From Flavobacteriales bacterium (lineage in GTDB: Bacteria > Bacteroidota > Bacteroidia > Flavobacteriales_D > Sanyastnellaceae): a stretch of DNA of 8,446 bases. The stretch is taken from assembly GCA_030728235.1 (NCBI GenBank), contig JANRAA010000049.1, positions 1 to 8,446 on the forward strand. The letters run 5' to 3'. The notes under the pieces were generated by a model, which was not told the origin of the DNA, ran no database searches, and was given only the letters and a program-made list of their open reading frames with translations. Position numbers and translations under genes: made by a program. Positions 1-6,778 of the stretch are shown here, piece after piece. Numbering within the stretch: the stretch's first letter is position 1; each line of letters opens with the position of its first letter.

Positions 1-146
1 CGAGAAAAAACTCAAAGTAAGCTGCACAACACGCAATTGGAAGAGTGTTGAAACTTTGTTGAATATGTCTCGAAACAATGAATGAAGATTTAAACTAAAT
101 GTAAGAAATTGTCCTACAAGTAATTTAATTCGCTTTAACCACTTTT

Positions 147-1220
147 GTGGATAAGCAGACTAACAGCTGCCAACTGTCAATGATGTCAACCATTTCACTA
201 ATTCAGCTCATTCAAAAGCTAGAACCGTACTACGTCGTTATCGATAAGCACCAAGCCATCGTTCTGGTCTCGAATGCGTTAGAAATTAAATTTCCTAATT
301 TTAAATCTAAATCTACTTTACTTGAACTATGTAATTGCAAGCTAAATTTCGACGCTCAGCCTAAGTCTGCTGTTGGTTATATAGACAACAAGGAGGTCAT
401 TCTGCATTTTCATTACGCAGAAGATCATATTATTTGCGATTTAAATGAGTTATCAATTGAAAACAATAAAATTCCTCTTCATCAGCTCAATCGCGAGGTT
501 GAAGACGTTTTGGATACTGAACTAAAATTAAATCGAAGATTGATACAAACAGAAGGGTTTGTGCGCGCTACAGTGCATGATCTCGGCGCTCCTATCAACA
601 ACCTGAAAGCCCTGATCAAACTCTATGAAATAGAAACAGATAAAAAAGAGCAAGACTATCTATTCGAATTACTTAAAAGGTCGGTAGACACCCTTTCTTC
701 AAGACAGAAATACGTCAATCAACTCATCAAAGACGATTATTTATTCGACGAGGAGGCCATGGGCCCGCTCGAACTTCATGCCCCTTTAGTTGAAATCATA
801 GAAGAATTCGAGCCATTGTTTAAAAGTCAACAGGGTCAAATCATAAAGCATATTCCGATTCAAACAAATGTGCATTTCTCTGCTATTGCTTTGCGTAGTG
901 TTTTCGAGAATCTACTCAGCAATTCTTTAAAGTATAGGAAACAAGATGTACCTCCGGTTGTCGTGATTGAATGTTCAATCGAAAATCAAGAGGTGATTAT
1001 AACCTATTCAGACAATGGTTCTGGAATGGATCTGGCCAAGTTTAATCAAAACCCGTTCGGGTTGTATCGCCGTTTTGATGAAGATGCAGCTTCAGGAAGT
1101 GGTTTGGGGCTGTATATCACGAAATCACAGATTGAAAAGGCAGAAGGAAGCATTGATATTCAGAGTGTGCAAGGTCAAGGTGTGACGTTTAAAATCACCC
1201 TCAAAATACCCGCGAAATGA
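147..1220 (+). CDS. Cytoplasmic sensor histidine kinase
   Basis: Autophosphorylating sensor kinase of a two-component system. Visible motifs, counted from the GTG at 147: an H-box with the likely phospho-acceptor H144 (VHDLGAPINNL), an N-box around N255 and N259 (FENLLSNSLKYR), the G1 box D289-G293 (DNGSGMD), an F-box near F304 and the G2 box G317-G321 (GSGLGL). Together these make a full HisKA plus HATPase_c core at about residues 125-355. Residues 25-110 look like a divergent PAS-type sensor (YYVVIDKHQAIVLVSN), which is inferred from pattern only. No transmembrane segment or signal peptide is seen, so it should sense a cytoplasmic or partner-borne signal. The stop overlaps the start of the response regulator by 4 nt, so that protein is the obvious partner. 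The start is uncertain: GTG 147 has no Shine-Dalgarno sequence, and ATG at 180 or 183 would give a protein 11 or 12 residues shorter. The kinase call is secure; the signal is unknown. Confidence 0.93.
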   Translation: MDKQTNSCQLSMMSTISLIQLIQKLEPYYVVIDKHQAIVLVSNALEIKFPNFKSKSTLLELCNCKLNFDAQPKSAVGYIDNKEVILHFHYAEDHIICDLNELSIENNKIPLHQLNREVEDVLDTELKLNRRLIQTEGFVRATVHDLGAPINNLKALIKLYEIETDKKEQDYLFELLKRSVDTLSSRQKYVNQLIKDDYLFDEEAMGPLELHAPLVEIIEEFEPLFKSQQGQIIKHIPIQTNVHFSAIALRSVFENLLSNSLKYRKQDVPPVVVIECSIENQEVIITYSDNGSGMDLAKFNQNPFGLYRRFDEDAASGSGLGLYITKSQIEKAEGSIDIQSVQGQGVTFKITLKIPAK

Positions 1221-1591
1221 AGTCTATCATTTTACTAGATGATGATGAAATTGCTCAAATCATCTCCAAGAAAATGATCAGCCTGGTGCTGCCCGATTCA
1301 GAAACGACCTGTTTCTTTTCCCCCATCGCATGTACCGCGTTTTTAGAATCCATCAACGATAGCGATCAATGCATCCTGTTCTCGGATCTGAATTTACCCG
1401 ATACCGATGGCTGGACGTTCTTATCGGATATTGTCACCCGTAAATTATTGAAGCCAAGTCAAATCATTGTACTCACGTCAGAAGAGCTATGTGAAGAAGG
1501 ACGTGAAATAAAAAGCAAACTCGGTATAAAACATTGTCTTCCCAAACCACTCTCAACTGACTTCTTAGAAAAACATTTGCGGAATATTTAA
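1217..1591 (+). CDS. Single-domain response regulator (CheY-like receiver)
   Basis: A lone receiver domain of 124 residues with no output domain, the usual length for CheY/Spo0F-type proteins. The acidic Mg-binding cluster D8-D9-D10 follows the first beta strand (IILLDDDE). The phospho-acceptor is D57 in SDLNLPDTDGW, the switch Thr is T87 in VLTSEE, and the conserved Lys-Pro is K110-P111 in CLPKPLS, so the receiver should be active. It starts inside the kinase stop codon (ATGA overlap), which implies co-translation and a cognate pair. Without a DNA-binding or enzymatic domain it must act by protein-protein contact or pass the phosphate on to another protein; which one cannot be told from this window. 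No motility or chemotaxis genes are nearby, so naming it cheY is not justified. Confidence 0.93.
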   Translation: MKSIILLDDDEIAQIISKKMISLVLPDSETTCFFSPIACTAFLESINDSDQCILFSDLNLPDTDGWTFLSDIVTRKLLKPSQIIVLTSEELCEEGREIKSKLGIKHCLPKPLSTDFLEKHLRNI

Positions 1592-1636
1592 TTGTCTGCT
1601 TCGGTTTTTTATCTTCACGGCACTTATACCTGAAAT

Positions 1637-2011
1637 ATGAAAAACTGCGCTAAATGCGGACATCAAAATGATGATTCAGCTGCTTTCTGCTCTTCATGCG
1701 GAACCAATTTCTCAACAGCCGATGTGAATACAGTTGCAACCGGCGGTGATATGCTAGACAGCATGAAGCCAACAAAACCGGATAATCACTTGGTTTGGGC
1801 AATTCTCACCACCTTGCTGTGCTGCTTGCCATTCGGTATCGCGTCAATTGTTTCTGCTTCTAAAGTCGACACGCTATATAACAACGGCGATTACGATGGA
1901 GCTCTCCAGGCATCGAAAAACGCGCAAAAATGGGCCATTGTTTCTGCCATTGTTGGTCTCGTTTTCTCGATCATCTATGTTGCTATAGTTGTGGCTGCCG
2001 AACTCAGTTAA
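1637..2011 (+). CDS. Zinc-ribbon CD225/dispanin-family membrane protein
   Basis: Small two-part protein of 124 residues. Residues 1-25 form a zinc ribbon with two CxxC knuckles (C4/C7 and C18/C21; CAKCGHQ and CSSCGTNF). After a linker of about 25 residues, residues 50-120 match the CD225/dispanin (IFITM-like) fold. This has a first hydrophobic helix ending in a double cysteine (LLCCLPFGIASIV, C62-C63), then the conserved SASKVDTLYNNGDYDGA loop with KNAQKWA, and a second membrane helix at about 100-120. In animal IFITM proteins the equivalent cysteines are palmitoylated; whether that applies in bacteria is not known. The bacterial role is unknown and I assign none. The start ATG follows the response regulator stop by 45 nt, so co-transcription is possible but not shown. 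The gene directly behind it encodes a DUF2752 protein. Confidence 0.9.
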   Translation: MKNCAKCGHQNDDSAAFCSSCGTNFSTADVNTVATGGDMLDSMKPTKPDNHLVWAILTTLLCCLPFGIASIVSASKVDTLYNNGDYDGALQASKNAQKWAIVSAIVGLVFSIIYVAIVVAAELS

Positions 2012-2013
2012 TA

Positions 2014-2397
2014 GTGCAATTGAAAAAACTGAAATACTGGGCCATCCTTCTCTTTCTGCTGAGTTGGATGGCCTATTTGTTTTTCTTCAACCCTGAAAGC
2101 GCAGATGGTATTTACCCAAAATGTATTGTAAAAGCAACCACAGGTCTAGATTGTCCGGGTTGTGGCAGCTCGCGCTGCGCATACGACATCGTTCACTTAG
2201 ATTTCTGGGCTGCATTCAAACACAATCCGCTGGCTTTCATAGCAATACCCAGCTTGATCATCTACGCCGTTGGCGGGATTTTCAATGTGAATTTTGAACG
2301 ATTATTCGGATTTATACCAGACAAATTTCGATCGAACTTCAGTAGCATTTTGCTTGTGGTAGTGGTGATCTTTACACTCTTGAGAAACGTGTTATGA
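2014..2397 (+). CDS. DUF2752 family membrane protein
   Basis: A 127-residue protein carrying the DUF2752 signature: YPKCIVKATTGLDCPGCGSS followed by R54, with C47-P48-G49-C50-G51. It continues into a short amphipathic stretch with HNPLAF near residue 70. Membrane segments are predicted by eye at about 8-25, 73-90 and 109-124. The frame stays open back to 1930, but that part lies wholly inside the dispanin gene and reads as a cysteine-rich non-homologous stretch, so I place the start at GTG 2014; TTG 2020 is an alternative. GTG 2014 lies 2 nt after the dispanin TAA, with no Shine-Dalgarno sequence, which suggests translation by termination-reinitiation. The family has no established function; the CPGCG motif could bind metal or be redox-active (inference). 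Its stop abuts the stop of the convergent esterase gene. Confidence 0.88.
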   Translation: MQLKKLKYWAILLFLLSWMAYLFFFNPESADGIYPKCIVKATTGLDCPGCGSSRCAYDIVHLDFWAAFKHNPLAFIAIPSLIIYAVGGIFNVNFERLFGFIPDKFRSNFSSILLVVVVIFTLLRNVL

Positions 2398-3432
2398 TTA
2401 TTGTATCACACGCTTTTCGATACTCCCATCGCTGAAACGATACACATACAATTCACCCGCTAACAATTGATTCAAGCTCAACACCCGACCTGTCAAATCA
2501 TACACTGCCACAAGCTGCTTGGCGCTTGTTTGCGCATTTGATTCAATGCTCTGAGGCAGACTAAACAAATTGAAAAAGTCCCAAATCTCTTCGTTGGCAT
2601 CGATGTCTTGATTGGTATTTCCAACGATAAAAGTGGGAAAAGCTCCAGGCCATGTATGTCCGCCGCTTTCTACCAAATAATTCCAAACGCGCACACTCTC
2701 ATCGCAATCGGCATACTCGGTTTTAACAACGTTACAGAAATCAAGCAAATTGGTATTCGGTAATTCTGTTGTAATCGGATCCGAACAAGCATTGAAATCT
2801 GTCCAATAAGAAATCACATCCGCTACCGACAACAATTCACCAAATCCAGCGCCTTGGGTAGTTCCACCAATTGCAACAACCGGATCGGCATCGCCGTGTA
2901 ATTCCATGATAGGGAAACTGCGCGATGGAGTGCATTGCGACATCATATCTGTATTCATTGACCCTGCTACAGAGGCGATGGCAGCAAATTCATCGCTGAG
3001 CTGACAAGCGATGGCGTAGCTCATGATGCCACCGTTTGAAAATCCACACGAATAAACCCTGTTCGCATCAAAACCATATGAATCTATGAGGTATGAGCGT
3101 AATGCACTTATAAAACCAATGTCATCGACATCCGTTGGGTCTTGCCAAGCATTCCAATGATTGATTCCAAATGAATCAGGTGTTCCTTGAGCGTACACAA
3201 CCGCAAAGCCATTCGCATCGGCTGCGTCGTTCATCCCTGTCAATGTCATTTGCTGGTTTGCACTGCTCGTGTATCCATGCAGATTGAAAACCAAAGGCAT
3301 CCCTTGCGTGCTTCCTGCTGGAGCATACAAAATGTAAGTCCTACTAAAACCTTGGTATTCAATGGTATACTCGGTTTGTCCGATCGTACTGAATGAGAAA
3401 ACGGCAAAAACAACAGCAAATAAATACTTCAT
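2398..3432 (-). CDS. Secreted PHB-depolymerase/feruloyl-esterase-like hydrolase with T9SS tail
   Basis: Extracellular alpha/beta hydrolase of the LpqC/PHB-depolymerase/CE1 esterase type, 344 residues. An N-terminal signal peptide (about 1-19) precedes the catalytic domain (about 22-290). Visible parts are the oxyanion-hole motif LHGYTSS (H52-G53), the nucleophile S132 in GFSNGG, the acid D183 in HGDADPVV and the base H259 in GGHTWPG, so the triad is complete. The family cleaves ester bonds in feruloylated or acetylated polysaccharides, polyhydroxybutyrate or small esters; the substrate here is open. The last 45 or so residues (AVYDLTGRVLSL, then LYVYRFSDGS and a KRVIQ end) resemble a type A T9SS sorting domain but lack the usual leading PNP strand. 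The start is 3 nt after the stop of the CUB gene, so the two are very likely one operon. No terminator is seen before the convergent DUF2752 gene. Confidence 0.9.
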   Translation of the reverse strand: MKYLFAVVFAVFSFSTIGQTEYTIEYQGFSRTYILYAPAGSTQGMPLVFNLHGYTSSANQQMTLTGMNDAADANGFAVVYAQGTPDSFGINHWNAWQDPTDVDDIGFISALRSYLIDSYGFDANRVYSCGFSNGGIMSYAIACQLSDEFAAIASVAGSMNTDMMSQCTPSRSFPIMELHGDADPVVAIGGTTQGAGFGELLSVADVISYWTDFNACSDPITTELPNTNLLDFCNVVKTEYADCDESVRVWNYLVESGGHTWPGAFPTFIVGNTNQDIDANEEIWDFFNLFSLPQSIESNAQTSAKQLVAVYDLTGRVLSLNQLLAGELYVYRFSDGSIEKRVIQ

Positions 3433-3435
3433 ATC

Positions 3436-4461
3436 CTAATCAATAAATAGTCGTTGACGAGAAATACCCTCGTTCGACTTCACCTCTAAAATATAACATC
3501 CTGTTGGATACGTCTGCAAATCAAGAATTTGATTTCCCACACAATTGTTCTTCTGATAAATCAATGCTCCATTAAGCGCAAACACATTGCATTCAAACGT
3601 GCCGCTCATGCTCGTTTTGATATTGAATACGCCATCACTCGGATTAGGGAAACACTCAAAAGTAGGGGCTCCTATGACATCCGCCGATTGAGGCGCCTCT
3701 GTGCATGAAATCACCGCTTCCCAGCCTGCTTGCGTTATCGAATTGTCGCTTGTAAACTTGAATGTTAGACAGTTATTGGTGGATGTTACTATGACTACTC
3801 CGTAAGTACCAGTCATGCTTATCAACTCAGGATCGCTAACTGTTGGACCGTCGTAAATGGTGAGGTAATCGTAATTGGTTTCAACAACAACAGAGGCAAA
3901 CGACACGATGACATGCACATCGGTTGTGCCTGCGCAGATGGTTTTCACGAAGTTCTCGTTGTTCATGTAATTTTCATCAGCACCAGAATCGGTGAAGATG
4001 CCTACACAGGTTGAAATGCGATCGTTTGCCATGGTGAATACGTCGGGAGGTGTCGGACATTCAACACAATTGATGTCGGCCTCCCAACCAGCAGCTACTA
4101 TTGAAAAGTCCGACACAAATACAAAGGTCATGCAACCACTCGATGCACAAAGATTGATATCCGATAAAGTACCGGTTAAGGTTGCAAGCAGGGCGCCAGA
4201 TTGATCACTACCATCGTATATTACCAATTGGTCGTAGTTGGATTCGCATATAAAACTGCTGAAATGAATGTTTATCGGCGAACCTTCTGCAATTGAGCAA
4301 AGTGTAGTGGTGATGCTCAAATCGTTGCTGTAATCACCGGCTCCTCCTGGATCGCGAAATATACCCTTGCAAACCTCAAAAGTTCCTGCAGACATATCGA
4401 TGAATTGTGCTGAAGCACTAGTCGAAACCGCCATCATCAGAAAAAACATTACAACCCTCAT
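3436..4461 (-). CDS. Secreted protein with two CUB domains and T9SS sorting domain
   Basis: A 341-residue exported protein. Signal peptide at about 1-18 (hydrophobic, ending ASAQ). CUB domain 1 spans about 26-132 and CUB domain 2 about 147-253. Both keep the hallmark core (SNYDQLVIYDG and TNYDYLTIYDG), the late F-x-SD strand (FVSDFSIVAAGW and FTSDNSITQAGW) and flanking cysteines. The acidic residues expected for calcium binding in CUB domains can be picked out as E73/D77/D118 and E194/D198/D239. The last 75 residues are a canonical type A T9SS sorting domain: CFPNPSDGVFNI, then FALNGALIY, then YPTGCYILEV and a basic end. No enzyme domain is present, so it is probably a cell-surface or secreted binding or adhesion protein; ligand unknown. 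It is the first gene of a likely two-gene operon with the esterase. The 87-nt upstream gap to tex holds no exact -7 element that I could find. Confidence 0.92.
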   Translation of the reverse strand: MRVVMFFLMMAVSTSASAQFIDMSAGTFEVCKGIFRDPGGAGDYSNDLSITTTLCSIAEGSPINIHFSSFICESNYDQLVIYDGSDQSGALLATLTGTLSDINLCASSGCMTFVFVSDFSIVAAGWEADINCVECPTPPDVFTMANDRISTCVGIFTDSGADENYMNNENFVKTICAGTTDVHVIVSFASVVVETNYDYLTIYDGPTVSDPELISMTGTYGVVIVTSTNNCLTFKFTSDNSITQAGWEAVISCTEAPQSADVIGAPTFECFPNPSDGVFNIKTSMSGTFECNVFALNGALIYQKNNCVGNQILDLQTYPTGCYILEVKSNEGISRQRLFID

Positions 4462-4548
4462 CTTTGTCGATCTTTAAAGCAAAGAGAAGCATTTTAAATG
4501 GATCTCGAAACACCCAACTTTTGCAATGTTTGAACTCTTGAAAATCGT

Positions 4549-6663
4549 TTAATTCTCTTTCATACTCAGCCCTATCCGCTTCCGCGGGATGTCTAACTCG
4601 GTGATGCGCACATACACTACTTGTCCCAATTGCACCACTTCCATGGGGTCACTCACAAACCGATCTGCCATTTGCGATACGTGCACCAATCCGTCTTGCT
4701 TCACGCCAATATCTACAAAAGCGCCAAACTTTGTAATGTTGGTAACCTTTCCAGGCAGTCGCATGCCCTCCCTCAAATCGCCAATTGACGAGACGTTTCC
4801 AAATTCAAACTGCTTGGCTTTACCACGCGGGTCGCGCCCAGGTTTCTTCAACTCTTGACAGATGTCTTCCAATGTCGGCAGTCCTACATCCTTCCCGATG
4901 TACCTTTTCAAATCAACTTCATCGATCCAAATACCGTTCAAAAGATCTGCTTCTTGAATTCCGTGATCTTTAGCCATCATGCGCACCAGCGCATAGCGTT
5001 CAGGGTGTATGGCCGAATTATCGAGAATATCGTCGGCATCTTGAATGCGTAAAAATCCAGCACACTGCTCATAGGCTTTGGGGCCGAGACCAGACACATC
5101 AAGCAAACTCTTCCTGCTTGTAAACCTTCCGATCTTTCTGCGGTGATCAACGATTTTTTTCGCCAATCCTGCACTCAATCCGCTGACGTACTGCAACAAG
5201 TGCTCACTCGCGAGGTTGAGGTCAACGCCTACTCTGTTTACCACACGCTCTGTAACCCATTGCAGTTTCTGTTTGAGTTTATTCTGGTCGACGTCGTGTT
5301 GGTACTGCCCTACTCCAATCGATTTTGGATCAATCTTCACCAACTCAGAAAGCGGATCCATCAATCTTCTGCCAATGCTCACTGCACCGCGAACGGTGAC
5401 ATCGTAGTCGGGAAACTCCGCCCTTGCCACAGCAGATGCAGAATAAATGGAGGCGCCCGCTTCGTTCACCATGTATATTTCAACCGGACGTTTCACATAG
5501 ACTTCCTTACGTATCCACTGCTCCGTTTCTCTGCCCGCAGTGCCGTCACCAATGGCAACTACGTCTATTTTATGGGCTTCTATGAGCTGACTGATCTTTG
5601 AAGCAGCCTCTTTGTGCTTTGAAACTGGTGGATGCGGGAAGATGGTTGTGTTCTCTTTCAACTCGCCTTGGGCATTTAGACATACCACTTTACAGCCGGT
5701 TCGAAATCCAGGGTCGAGGGCTAAGGTTGCTTTACTGCCCAGCGGTGGCGCCATTAAAAGTTGATCTAGATTCTTCGAAAAAACCTCAATCGCCTCATCT
5801 TCTGCACGTTCCAACAGTTCACGACGTGTCTCAGATTCCATAGCTGGACGAAGCAAACGCATATAAGCATCCTTCACGGTGTCGGCCATAATATCTGCCA
5901 TGGCACCTTTGCACCGAATAAAAAACCGATCGAGCTGCTCCAAAGCGATGTCGCGTGGCGGCTCAATCGACAAACTCAAAAACCCTTCATTCTCACCACG
6001 AACCATCGCCAGCAAACGATGTCCTGGTGTTCTATTGGCAGGTGAACTATAAGTAAAATAGTCGCGATACTTCTGCGCCTCTTCTTTGTCTGACTTCTTT
6101 TCTTTGGCCGAAAGCATTCCCTGCCGTTGAAAAAGCTGTCGCATCCTATTCCGCGCACCTTCGCGCTCACTCATCCATTCAGCCATGATATGGCATGCAC
6201 CTTCAATGGCTTCCTCAACAGTATGCACTTCACCCTTCACAAATCGCATCGCATACCCTTCAGGATCAGTGAGCTCTTGCTTCATAAACACACCCGCAAG
6301 AGGCTCTAATCCCTTCTCGCGAGCTACCGAAGCTTTGGTTTTGCGCTTCGGTTTGTAGGGCAGGTAGATGTCTTCTAGCACCGCTCCATCCCACGTCTCT
6401 TCTATCCGCTTCTCGAGCTCAGTCGTCAAAAAACCTTGTTCACGAATGGTTTCTAAAATGCTGATTTTCCGCTTTTTGAGCTCCTCAAGCTTATCGTGTT
6501 GCTCTTTTATACCTGCAATCTGCACTTCATCCAATCCGCTGGTAGCCTCTTTGCGATAGCGCGCAATAAATGGTATGGTGGCGCCATCTTGCAATAAATG
6601 CAGCGTTGCTTCTATTTGCTTCCCGGTAGCACCGGGGATGTTGATGAGGTGGGTTATAGACAT
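4549..6663 (-). CDS. tex: Transcription accessory protein Tex (RNA-binding, S1 domain)
   Basis: Tex/YhgF-family nucleic-acid-binding protein, the bacterial relative of Spt6. In other bacteria it is linked to transcription, RNA turnover and stress or toxin expression. From the chosen ATG at 6663 it has 704 residues, normal for the family. The N-terminal helical region contains the family motif GATIPFIARYRKE (about 26-38). A YqgF/RNase H-like domain follows (about 312-440, LALDPGFRTGCKV and IGDGTAGRETE). Next come tandem helix-hairpin-helix motifs (about 483-550, VSGLSAGLAKKIV and LLDVSGLGPKAYEQ) and a C-terminal S1 domain (about 630-701, KVTNITKFGAFVDIG and DGLVHVSQM). The frame is open up to a GTG at 6738, but the extra 25 residues do not look like Tex and that GTG lies in the terminator hairpin of the DoxX gene, so I reject it. 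The gene seems to be transcribed from its own promoter. Confidence 0.97.
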   Translation of the reverse strand: MSITHLINIPGATGKQIEATLHLLQDGATIPFIARYRKEATSGLDEVQIAGIKEQHDKLEELKKRKISILETIREQGFLTTELEKRIEETWDGAVLEDIYLPYKPKRKTKASVAREKGLEPLAGVFMKQELTDPEGYAMRFVKGEVHTVEEAIEGACHIMAEWMSEREGARNRMRQLFQRQGMLSAKEKKSDKEEAQKYRDYFTYSSPANRTPGHRLLAMVRGENEGFLSLSIEPPRDIALEQLDRFFIRCKGAMADIMADTVKDAYMRLLRPAMESETRRELLERAEDEAIEVFSKNLDQLLMAPPLGSKATLALDPGFRTGCKVVCLNAQGELKENTTIFPHPPVSKHKEAASKISQLIEAHKIDVVAIGDGTAGRETEQWIRKEVYVKRPVEIYMVNEAGASIYSASAVARAEFPDYDVTVRGAVSIGRRLMDPLSELVKIDPKSIGVGQYQHDVDQNKLKQKLQWVTERVVNRVGVDLNLASEHLLQYVSGLSAGLAKKIVDHRRKIGRFTSRKSLLDVSGLGPKAYEQCAGFLRIQDADDILDNSAIHPERYALVRMMAKDHGIQEADLLNGIWIDEVDLKRYIGKDVGLPTLEDICQELKKPGRDPRGKAKQFEFGNVSSIGDLREGMRLPGKVTNITKFGAFVDIGVKQDGLVHVSQMADRFVSDPMEVVQLGQVVYVRITELDIPRKRIGLSMKEN

Positions 6664-6667
6664 GTGG

Positions 6668-6675
6668 CAAATATA
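6668..6675 (-). promoter_or_regulatory. Probable Bacteroidota-type -7 element of the tex promoter
   Basis: Read on the minus strand the bases are TATATTTG, an exact match to the phylum's TAnnTTTG consensus for the primary sigma factor. It ends 4 nt before the tex ATG at 6663. At the expected 17-21 nt upstream there is only a weak TTTTAG-like -33 match. If used, transcription would start at or within a few bases of the start codon, giving a leaderless or nearly leaderless mRNA. Its place just beyond the DoxX terminator fits an independent tex promoter. Confidence 0.45.
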
Positions 6676-6725
6676 ATGCGACTGGTATGAATCTAAAATC
6701 AGATGTTGCTCAATTGAACCTTGAA

Positions 6726-6755
6726 TAAAAAAAGTCACCCGCGAAAGTGACTTTT
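6726..6755 (-). terminator. Intrinsic terminator of the DoxX-like gene
   Basis: A perfect 9-bp stem (AAAAGTCAC at 6730-6738 pairing with GTGACTTTT at 6747-6755) encloses an 8-nt loop. On the minus strand the hairpin is followed by a run of seven or more T, as expected of Rho-independent termination. It lies 24 nt past the stop of the DoxX-like gene. On the plus strand only four T follow, so it is probably effective in one direction only. It separates the DoxX transcript from tex. Confidence 0.85.
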
Positions 6756-6778
6756 AAATTGAAATAAGAATGAGATAA

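Noticed and set aside
1..85. Possible 3' end of an upstream plus-strand gene (open frames ending at TGA 49-51 or TGA 83-85)
   Set aside because: Two frames are open from the edge and neither short peptide is recognisable, so a real gene tail cannot be told from chance.
1..160. Minus-strand frame open across the left edge region
   Set aside because: No ATG start, no recognisable peptide, and AT-rich antisense sequence is often open by chance.
1592..1636. Promoter for the dispanin gene (TATACCTG at 1625-1632)
   Set aside because: Only a partial match to TAnnTTTG and no -33 element at the right distance; read-through from the response regulator gene is equally likely.
1930..2013. N-terminal extension of the DUF2752 gene
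   Set aside because: Lies entirely inside the dispanin gene in another frame and does not resemble the family; GTG 2014 is a better start.
3187..3396. Plus-strand open frame of 69 codons inside the esterase gene
   Set aside because: Antisense to the catalytic core, with no recognisable protein features.
5143..5601. 152-codon plus-strand open frame inside tex
   Set aside because: Antisense shadow of a strongly conserved gene; the peptide shows no domain and no start signal.
6664..6738. 25-residue N-terminal extension of Tex from GTG 6738
   Set aside because: The GTG sits in the DoxX terminator stem, the peptide is not Tex-like, and the region holds the probable tex promoter.
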